From NCBI GenBank assembly GCA_002414205.1, contig DHYQ01000030.1:407-23587 (forward strand): 23,181 bases of DNA, written 5' to 3'. The translations under genes were made by a program, and so were the position numbers. Under the pieces are notes generated by a model. The model was not told the DNA's origin, ran no database searches, and saw only the letters and a list, made by a program, of their open reading frames with translations. Positions 7,904-14,088 of the stretch are shown piece by piece. The DNA is from Gallionellaceae bacterium UBA5126. GTDB taxonomy: Bacteria; Pseudomonadota; Gammaproteobacteria; Burkholderiales; Gallionellaceae. Position 1 is the first letter of the stretch; each line of letters opens with the position of its first letter.

Positions 7904-8815
7904 CTAAGGAATGGCCACTGCCGCCAGTAATTCGTCCGCGAGGCGCTGTGGCGCCTGATTTTGTCCGACTGCCTGCAAGCGATGGCTGACTACGCCGGGT
8001 ACAACCGCTTGGACATCTTCCGGGAGGACGGCGCGGCGACCATGTAGTAGCGCCCAGGCGCGAGCGGCGGCCACTAGGCTAATGCCCGCGCGTGGCGACA
8101 ATCCATGCACGTAGCGTGAGGACTCACGACTGTGTTGCAGGATGGCTTGCACGTAATCCAGCAGGGCGGGCGAAACATGCACTTGTTGTACCTCGGTTTG
8201 CAGCGCGGCCAATTCTTGTTGCGTGATCTGGGGGGTGAGTTGTTTCACCAGTTCATGCCGATTGATGCCGGCCAATAGCCCACGTTCGGCCTGAGGGTCG
8301 GGGTAGCCCATCTGAATGCGCAACAAGAAACGATCCAGTTGTGATTCTGGTAGGGGGAAGGTGCCAATCTGATAAGTGGGATTTTGAGTGGCAATGACGA
8401 AAAAGGGTTGGGGTAAGGGGCGGCTGACGCCTTCCAGGGTGACTTGATGTTCTTCCATGGCTTCCAGCAAGGCGCTTTGCGATTTTGGCGTGGCACGATT
8501 GACTTCATCCGCCAGCAGCATCTGGGTGAAAATCGGCCCCGGCAAAAAGCGGAACTCGCCTTTTTCGCGCAAATAAACCGAGCTGCCTAAAATATCGGCG
8601 GGCAGCAAATCACTGGTGAACTGTACGCGTTGGAAATGCAATCCCAGTGTGCGGGCCAGAACGTGTGCCAAAGTGGTTTTCCCGACGCCGGGTAAATCTT
8701 CAATCAGTAAATGACCACGTGCCAGCAAGCAGGTGATGGCGAGACGAATTTGTTGGGGTTTGCCGATAATAATGCGCTCGGTTTGGTGAATAACGTGGCT
8801 GAGTGCGTTGTGCAT
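7904..8815 (-). CDS. MoxR-family AAA+ ATPase
   Basis: A 303-residue cytosolic AAA+ protein. Walker A is LPGVGKTTLAH (Lys46, Thr47). Walker B is MLLADEVNRA (Asp103, Glu104), followed by the MoxR signature TPKSQSALLEAMEEHQVTLEG. Sensor 1 lies in FFVIATQNPTYQIGTFPLPE, and the arginine/lid region includes LDRFLLR and GLSPRAGISLV. MoxR ATPases act as chaperones or metal-insertion helpers, usually with DUF58 and VWA-domain partners encoded directly downstream. Here the gene ends at 7904 and is followed only by a terminator and a convergent porin, so no partner follows it. The ATG start gives a normal N-terminus, but no clear Shine-Dalgarno precedes it. It is divergent from pelX. Its target is unknown, and a link to Pel is only positional. 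Confidence 0.9.
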   Translation of the reverse strand: MHNALSHVIHQTERIIIGKPQQIRLAITCLLARGHLLIEDLPGVGKTTLAHVLARTLGLHFQRVQFTSDLLPADILGSSVYLREKGEFRFLPGPIFTQMLLADEVNRATPKSQSALLEAMEEHQVTLEGVSRPLPQPFFVIATQNPTYQIGTFPLPESQLDRFLLRIQMGYPDPQAERGLLAGINRHELVKQLTPQITQQELAALQTEVQQVHVSPALLDYVQAILQHSRESSRYVHGLSPRAGISLVAAARAWALLHGRRAVLPEDVQAVVPGVVSHRLQAVGQNQAPQRLADELLAAVAIP

Positions 8816-8950
8816 GATGTGGTTTGGTAAATTTGGAAGCGGAAAGATACCAGAATTGTCGCTGAAATAATTCGGGGACGGTAGAATCTGCCCCCGCTGC
8901 GGTCATTGGCGCCGCAGATGAGAATAACGACATAAAATTTGGAGAAAGCA
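8816..8950. promoter_or_regulatory. Divergent moxR / pelX control region with inverted repeat
   Basis: This 135-base gap must carry promoters for moxR (leftward) and the pelX-pelA unit (rightward). On the plus strand TAGAAT (8882-8887) is the best -10-like hexamer, but no good -35 at normal spacing is visible. An inverted repeat CTGCGG (8897-8902) and CCGCAG (8912-8917) separated by 9 bases lies just after it, and could be an operator or a leader hairpin. GGAGAAA (8941-8947) is the ribosome site for pelX. I see no c-di-GMP riboswitch motif here. Confidence 0.45.
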
Positions 8951-9865
8951 ATGTTTGTACTGGTAACAGGTGGGGCAGGTTTCATCGGGTCGCATAGTGT
9001 CGAAGCACTGTTGGCCAGTGGTGCGCGCGTGCGGGTATTGGATAATCTGAGTTCGGGTCATCGGGAGTACTTGCCGGATCATCCGGCGCTGGAGTTTGTG
9101 GAAGGCGATATTCGGGATGCGGCAACGGTCACGCAGTGTATGCAGGGGATTACCCACGTGCTGCATCTGGCGGCGCAGGTGTCGGTGCCGGTGTCGGTGC
9201 AGCAGCCGGTGTTTTCCAATGCGGTGAATATCGCCGGGTTTTTGAACGTGCTGGATGCGGCGCGTCAGGCCGGGGTGCAGCGCATGGTGTATGCCTCTAG
9301 CGCGGCGGTGTATGGCGTGCCAGTGGAATTGCCGTTATCCGAAGCCTCGCCAGTTTCGGCCTTGTCGCCTTACGGGCTGGAAAAACTGGTTAACGATCAG
9401 TACGCCGCGTTGTTTGGTGGGCTGTATGACTTCTCCGCCATGGGTTTGCGTTACTTCAACGTGTATGGCCCGCGCCAGGATCCGACGTCGCCCTACTCTG
9501 GCGTCATCAGCAAGTTCGCCTCCTGGGCGCAGCAAGAACAGGGTTTCACCGTGTTTGGTGATGGCCTGCAAACCCGTGACTTTATTTTCGTCAAGGATGT
9601 GGCACGGGCGAATGTGGCGGCGCTGAACAGTCAGGCGCGCGGCGTGGTCAATGTGGCCACGGGCACCAGCGTCACCTTGCTGCAAATGATTGAAACCTTT
9701 GCGGCGGTGGTTGAGCGTCCTATTCCGGTGACACATGCGCCAGCACGTGTGGGTGATGTGCCGTTCTCTGCGGTCACCCCGAATCGCATGCGTGATGTAT
9801 TAGCGATTCAGGAGACCGTGGCATTGCAGGACGGTTTAGGTCAATTGCTGGATTCGTTGCGTTAA
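8951..9865 (+). CDS. pelX: UDP-GlcNAc C4-epimerase-like extended SDR (PelX type)
   Basis: A 304-residue NAD-dependent sugar epimerase/dehydratase. The Rossmann motif TGGAGFIGSH occupies residues 6-15. DNLSSGH (about 31-37) follows strand 2 and binds the NAD ribose. VYASSAAVYG provides Ser116/Ser117, and SPYGLEK gives the catalytic Tyr141-x3-Lys145. RYFNVYGPRQDP is the substrate-loop signature of UDP-hexose epimerases. The start at 8951 is chosen over an in-frame TTG at 8939 because GGAGAAA lies right before it. In Pseudomonas protegens, PelX, encoded beside pelABCDEFG, interconverts UDP-GlcNAc and UDP-GalNAc to feed Pel synthesis. The position immediately upstream of the GH114 and pelA genes supports the same job. 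A generic UDP-glucose 4-epimerase function cannot be excluded without testing. Confidence 0.85.
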   Translation: MFVLVTGGAGFIGSHSVEALLASGARVRVLDNLSSGHREYLPDHPALEFVEGDIRDAATVTQCMQGITHVLHLAAQVSVPVSVQQPVFSNAVNIAGFLNVLDAARQAGVQRMVYASSAAVYGVPVELPLSEASPVSALSPYGLEKLVNDQYAALFGGLYDFSAMGLRYFNVYGPRQDPTSPYSGVISKFASWAQQEQGFTVFGDGLQTRDFIFVKDVARANVAALNSQARGVVNVATGTSVTLLQMIETFAAVVERPIPVTHAPARVGDVPFSAVTPNRMRDVLAIQETVALQDGLGQLLDSLR

Positions 9866-9867
9866 GC

Positions 9868-10746
9868 ATGGCAAGCGTGGGCGTAAAAAACTGGTTACAG
9901 CGCTGTGCCAAATGGCTGGTGCTGTTCAGCTCTTCTCTGTGGGCTGCCGATATGCCGTCGGTGGCATTTTTTTACGGCCCACAGCCGCCCTTGGAGGCCT
10001 TGCGTGCCTATAACGTGGCGGTGGTGGAACCTACTTACGTGCGTTATCCGGCACAGCACAACCGCTCGGCGCGTGGCGAGCCACATGAGTTGTTCGCTTA
10101 CGTGTCGCTGGGTGAGGTGCATCCCAGCCGCAGTTATTATGCTCAGTTGCCGAAAGGCTGTTTGGCGGGTAGTAATGAAGCCTGGGGTAGTTGGGTAATT
10201 AACCAGACCTGCGCGGAGTGGCAGGATTTCTTTCTGAACATCATCATTGCGCCGCTATGGGAAAGAGGTTGGCGCAGTTTTTTTCTGGATACGCTGGATT
10301 CCTACCAATTATTTGCCAAAACGGACAGTTCCCGTGCGGCACAAGTGCAGGCAATGGTGAGTCTTCTGCGGGCACTGAAGAGTCGTTATCCTGATGCCAA
10401 GCTGATGTTGAACCGTGGTTTCGAGTTGCTGCCGGAGGTCGGGCATCTGACGTATGCGGTGGCGGCAGAGTCGTTGTATCAGGGTTATCGCGCCGATCAA
10501 AACAGCTATGGTTTGGTGGCGGAGGTCGATCGAAAATGGTTGTTGGCGGCGTTGAAGAATGTGCATGAGGTGTATGAGTTGCCAGTGGTGGTGATTGATT
10601 ATGTCGATCCCAAGCTCAATCATTGGCAGACCTTGGCGCGAGAAACCGCGCAGCGGATTCGGCAACTGGGGTATGTGCCGTGGGTCGCGGATGGTGGTTT
10701 GATGCACTTGGGTGTCGGGCTGCCAGCGCTACAAGAGGAGGAGTAA
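9868..10746 (+). CDS. Secreted stand-alone GH114 glycosidase, paralogue of the PelA hydrolase domain
   Basis: A 292-residue protein with a signal peptide (cleavage near LWA-ADM), then a single GH114-type TIM-barrel-like domain over nearly the whole mature chain. Motifs shared with the N-terminus of PelA include LGEV, CAEW, APLWxRGWR, RYPDA, RGFxLLP, VVVxDxVDP and PWVAD. The two likely catalytic acids are kept: Asp141 in FFLDTLD and Glu201 in VAAESLYQGY. The family cleaves alpha-1,4-linked (N-acetyl)galactosamine polymers, so this is probably a periplasmic or exported Pel-cleaving enzyme. The ATG is 2 bases after the pelX stop with no Shine-Dalgarno, implying translational coupling. Both junctions flanking this gene read TAAGCATG, which fits a tandem duplication. 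It has no deacetylase domain, and I know no established gene name for it in pel loci. Confidence 0.87.
   Translation: MASVGVKNWLQRCAKWLVLFSSSLWAADMPSVAFFYGPQPPLEALRAYNVAVVEPTYVRYPAQHNRSARGEPHELFAYVSLGEVHPSRSYYAQLPKGCLAGSNEAWGSWVINQTCAEWQDFFLNIIIAPLWERGWRSFFLDTLDSYQLFAKTDSSRAAQVQAMVSLLRALKSRYPDAKLMLNRGFELLPEVGHLTYAVAAESLYQGYRADQNSYGLVAEVDRKWLLAALKNVHEVYELPVVVIDYVDPKLNHWQTLARETAQRIRQLGYVPWVADGGLMHLGVGLPALQEEE
10736..10741 (+). promoter_or_regulatory. Shine-Dalgarno for pelA embedded in the upstream Glu codons
   Basis: A perfect AGGAGG lies inside the three GAG codons that end the GH114 gene (its C-terminus is EEE), 7 bases before the pelA ATG at 10749. It decides the pelA start against longer in-frame options beginning at 10623. 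It also suggests that pelA is translated more strongly than the uncoupled GH114 gene upstream. Confidence 0.75.
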
Positions 10747-10748
10747 GC

Positions 10749-13700
10749 ATGCGCTGGTTAGGTTTGTTGTGGTGGTGCTTTAGCACCCTCCTTTGGGCGG
10801 CAGATGCGTCGCCGACGGTCGCTTTCTATTTGGGTCAAAATCCACCGCTCATGGATTTACGTGCCTTTGACATTGTGGTGGTTGATCCGGCGAATGTGGA
10901 CAATCCGACGACGCATATCAAGCAACAGGGCTTGCGCCATCAATTGTTTGCTCGTCTGGATCTGGGTGAAGTATCACCCAAGCATCCCTATCAATCGACC
11001 TTGCCGAGCGAGTGTTTTCTGGATGCCGAGGCCGGGCGGACGCGGCGGGTGATTGACCAAAGTTGTGCAGAATGGACGGGGTTTTTCCTGGATAAAGTGG
11101 TCGCGCCGTTGTGGCAGCGTGGCTGGCGCGGCTTTTATCTGGATAATTTGGCGCGCTATGTACAAAAACTGCCGGACGCCGATGATCGGGAAAAGCAACG
11201 TCAGGGCTTGGTGGCGGTGATCCGGGGGTTTAAAAAACGCTACCCGGACGCGCAGTTGATGCTGCATCGTGGCTTTGATTTATTGCCGGACGTTTCCGGC
11301 TTGACCATGGCGGTGGTCGCGGAGTCCTTGTTTGAAGGCCGCGTGGGTGCGCAACCTTATGTAGAAATTTCCGCAACGCTGCGCACGGCCTTGTTAAGCC
11401 AGTTGCAACAGGTGCGCGACACCTATCATTTGCCGGTGGTGGTGGTGGATTTTGTCGATCCTTACAGCCCGAATGCCCGGCAACGTGCGCGTGACATTGC
11501 ACACAAAATCATGGAGTTGGGATTTACGCCGTGGGTGGCGGACGCCGATCTGGCATCTATCGGCATCAGTCGCATCGAAATGATTCCGCGCCGTATTTTA
11601 GTGGTGCTGGAAGCCAAGCAAAGCGAAAACAACAAGCCGCAGGATTTGATGGAAACCGAGCCGCATCGCTTTTTGGGCATCATGTTTGCGCAGCTTGGTT
11701 TGAGTTATGAGTTCGTCGATTTGAATAACAACGGCAAGTTGCCGGAGGATGTTTTGGTGGGTCGTTACGCCGGGGTGGTCACTTGGTTCCTAGGCGGGCA
11801 AGATCACCCGGAATTTGGCCCGTGGATGCGCCGACATGTGCAGGCAGGGATGCGTTTCGCCATGTTTGGCTCCATGGGATTTACCCCGGATGAAGAAACT
11901 GCCCAAGCGTTGGGGGTGCGACCGGTGGAGGTGGGGAGTCTGGGTAAGCTGGAGATTATCCAGCGCGACAGCTCGATTATGGACTTTGAAGTCAAAGCAG
12001 TGGCCAGCCCCAGTCAATTGGTGCCGTTGATGTTGACGGACGAGGGGGTAAAGCAGGGCAAGATTTTGATTCGTCTGCGCGACCAGCAGCACGGCACCTT
12101 GTTCGATGGCGCAGCGCTCACCGCGTGGGGTGGTTTTGTCTGGACGCCGTATGAAATTATCGAGTTGCGCATGAACGACCAGACCAATTGGGTGGTGAAT
12201 CCACTGAAATTCTTGCGCGCCACACTGAAGTTGTCACCCGATATTCCAGTGCCGGATGCGACCACCGAAGGTGGACGGCGTTCGTTGCTGATTCACATTG
12301 ACGGCGACGGCTTCCCTTCCAAGCTGGAAATGCGTTCCCCCTGGCCGGATATTGAAGTGGCGTATGGTGCCGACATCATTTTGCGCAGCTTCCTTGAACA
12401 CTACAAATTGCCCACCGCCATGTCCATCATCGAAAGTGAAACCAGCCCGCTGGGACGCTTCCCGGACATTAGCGCCCGTCTGGAAGGCATTGCCCGCAAG
12501 ATGATGTACTTGCCGTTTATTGAAGGGGCCAGCCATTCCTATACGCACCCCTTGGTGTGGAATGCCGAAGTGCAGAAAGACATCAAACGCAAGCAAAATG
12601 GCGAAAATGATTCGCGCTTGCACGATGCCCGCCCGGAAGATTTCGACGAGGAAAACACCCACAGTATCAGTATCGAAGGCTATGAATTTGGCCTGACGCG
12701 GGAAATCAAGGAGTCCATTGATTACATCAATAAGCGGCTGATGCCGCCCGGTAAAAAGGTCAAGGTCATGCTGTGGACGGGTGATTGCATGCCACCGTTT
12801 GAGGCCTTGGACGAAACCTATAAGCAGGGGTTTTTCAACATGAACGGCGGTGATACGCTGATTACCGAGCGTAATAATTCCTGGACGATGATTGCTTCGC
12901 AAAGCCTGCGTAAAAAAGGCGCGTTGCAAATTCATGCCCCGCACCAAAACGAGAACGTTTACACCAATGACTGGGAAGGGCCGTTTTACGGCTTCGAGCG
13001 TGTGGTGCAGACCTTCAAGCTGACCGATACCAAAATCCGCTTCAAGCCGGTCAATATCTATTACCACACCTACGCGGGTACCAAGGCCGGTTCGATTTAT
13101 GGCTTGAAAGCGGCTTATGACTGGGTGGTATCCCGCCCGCTGACCCATTTGTATCCATCGGAATACATTCAAAAAGTGCTGGATTTTGAACAAACCACTG
13201 TCTCGCGTGACTTGTCGAGCGGTGACTTGGTGGTGCGTACCGGTGACCACTTGCGCACGCTGCGTGTTGCCGGCAATCAGCCATTTGCCAAATGGTCGGG
13301 CAGTCCGGGGGTGGTCGGCGTCACGCAATATGCGGCAGCCACCGGGGAGCCGGAGTTTGAGGTGACTTATCTGATGCTGGCCAGCGGTGAAACACGGTTG
13401 CTGGCCAAAGCCGATGGTCAGACTTGGCCATATCTGGCCGAGGCGAATGGGACGGCGGGCAATTTGGTGCGCACCATGAATGACAAGCAACGGGAACTTC
13501 GCTTTTCGCTGGATTTTGCCGCTAATGATCACAAGGTGGTTTTTACTCTGGCCCAGGCCAAGGGGTGTCAGGTGCGAGTGGACGGACGACCCCTCAGTCC
13601 GGTTAGCAGCGAGAGAAGCATCTATGCCGCTCACCACCGTCAGGAAGATCGCAAGGCTAACACCATGACCCCGATCTTGCGTCAAACGGAGTATCTGCAA

Positions 13701-13775
13701 TTCGAGCCGAAAAAAAACGGCCAGCCGGATTATCTGCCGACCCGCTATCAGGTGCAGGTGTTGTGTCCACGTTAG
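10749..13775 (+). CDS. pelA: PelA: periplasmic Pel hydrolase and deacetylase
   Basis: A 1008-residue protein (P. aeruginosa PelA is 948). The ATG at 10749 follows AGGAGG and begins a signal peptide cleaved near LWA-ADA. Residues of about 22-270 are a GH114 endo-galactosaminidase domain, with likely catalytic Asp132 (FYLDNL) and Glu192 (VVAESLFEG). Residues of about 275-500 are a Rossmann-like linker domain. A polysaccharide deacetylase domain follows with the metal-binding HIDGDGF (Asp518, Asp520) and SHSYTHPLVW (His596, His600). The C-terminal part is beta-rich and in the family contacts the PelB TPRs. PelA partly deacetylates the GalNAc polymer in the periplasm so that it is cationic and exportable, and can cleave it. 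It is last in the pelX-GH114-pelA unit and is followed by a strong terminator rather than directly by pelB. Confidence 0.95.
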   Translation: MRWLGLLWWCFSTLLWAADASPTVAFYLGQNPPLMDLRAFDIVVVDPANVDNPTTHIKQQGLRHQLFARLDLGEVSPKHPYQSTLPSECFLDAEAGRTRRVIDQSCAEWTGFFLDKVVAPLWQRGWRGFYLDNLARYVQKLPDADDREKQRQGLVAVIRGFKKRYPDAQLMLHRGFDLLPDVSGLTMAVVAESLFEGRVGAQPYVEISATLRTALLSQLQQVRDTYHLPVVVVDFVDPYSPNARQRARDIAHKIMELGFTPWVADADLASIGISRIEMIPRRILVVLEAKQSENNKPQDLMETEPHRFLGIMFAQLGLSYEFVDLNNNGKLPEDVLVGRYAGVVTWFLGGQDHPEFGPWMRRHVQAGMRFAMFGSMGFTPDEETAQALGVRPVEVGSLGKLEIIQRDSSIMDFEVKAVASPSQLVPLMLTDEGVKQGKILIRLRDQQHGTLFDGAALTAWGGFVWTPYEIIELRMNDQTNWVVNPLKFLRATLKLSPDIPVPDATTEGGRRSLLIHIDGDGFPSKLEMRSPWPDIEVAYGADIILRSFLEHYKLPTAMSIIESETSPLGRFPDISARLEGIARKMMYLPFIEGASHSYTHPLVWNAEVQKDIKRKQNGENDSRLHDARPEDFDEENTHSISIEGYEFGLTREIKESIDYINKRLMPPGKKVKVMLWTGDCMPPFEALDETYKQGFFNMNGGDTLITERNNSWTMIASQSLRKKGALQIHAPHQNENVYTNDWEGPFYGFERVVQTFKLTDTKIRFKPVNIYYHTYAGTKAGSIYGLKAAYDWVVSRPLTHLYPSEYIQKVLDFEQTTVSRDLSSGDLVVRTGDHLRTLRVAGNQPFAKWSGSPGVVGVTQYAAATGEPEFEVTYLMLASGETRLLAKADGQTWPYLAEANGTAGNLVRTMNDKQRELRFSLDFAANDHKVVFTLAQAKGCQVRVDGRPLSPVSSERSIYAAHHRQEDRKANTMTPILRQTEYLQFEPKKNGQPDYLPTRYQVQVLCPR

Positions 13776-13845
13776 TATTTGCGCCTGTTCGGTAGTGCAT
13801 TGACTTGTTGGTGTAGTACGGCAAACGCCCGTTGCGTATTTCAGA

Positions 13846-13884
13846 CTGTCTTGACCATTTAGCGTGTCAGGGCAGTTTTTTTTT
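13846..13884 (+). terminator. Strong intrinsic terminator between pelA and pelB
   Basis: CTGTCTTGAC (13846-13855) pairs along ten positions, with two G-U pairs, with GTCAGGGCAG (13866-13875) around a 10-base loop. Nine consecutive T residues follow at 13876-13884. It lies 70 bases after the pelA stop. This is a canonical factor-independent terminator on the plus strand, so read-through into pelB should be limited unless it is regulated. Confidence 0.87.
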
Positions 13885-14088
13885 GCGCTTTTGCTAGGCT
13901 TGCTGGAGAAGTTTTTTACCACTGCCTAGGTAACGCTATGTTTTATCAGTGCTCTTTATTTTAAAAAGGGATGGCCCGACTCAATAAATCGGACAGCCCG
14001 CATGATGTATTTTTGAGAAAAACGTCCTATCTGGGCGTGCTGACCAGTTGCAAGCGCTGGTTTTATGGATATAAAAAGGGGTAGCGAC
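13885..14088 (+). promoter_or_regulatory. pelB promoter and leader region (non-coding)
   Basis: The 313 bases between pelA and pelB hold no convincing gene. After the terminator, this 204-base part must start transcription of pelB onward. TTTACC (13915-13920) and TATGTT (13937-13942), 16 bases apart, are the best weak promoter match I find. Two hairpins follow: a larger one at 13968-13999, and ACCAG/CTGGT at 14043-14061 followed by TTT. AAAGGGG (14075-14081) is the ribosome site for the ATG at 14089. The weak promoter suggests a need for an activator. No GEMM c-di-GMP riboswitch consensus is visible. Confidence 0.45.
13968..13999 (+). promoter_or_regulatory. Candidate structured element in the pelB leader
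   Basis: GGG (13968-13970) pairs with CCC (13997-13999), and CCGA (13976-13979) pairs with TCGG (13989-13992), around a CTCAATAAA loop with an internal loop between the two stems. A GGGC at 14033-14036 could compete for the GCCC at 13996-13999, giving two alternative folds. This is suggestive of a switch or protein-binding RNA only; stability was not calculated. Confidence 0.3.

Noticed and set aside
10623..10748. An N-terminally extended PelA start inside the GH114 gene
   Set aside because: The extension overlaps the upstream gene, lacks a signal peptide, and is out-competed by the AGGAGG-preceded ATG at 10749.
12234..13922. A 562-codon minus-strand frame opposite the 3' half of pelA
   Set aside because: The plus-strand frame is clearly PelA with its deacetylase motifs. 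The antisense product shows no recognisable motif.
13885..14088. A c-di-GMP (GEMM) riboswitch before pelB
   Set aside because: The characteristic conserved GEMM core and tetraloop-receptor motifs are not visible; only generic hairpins are seen.
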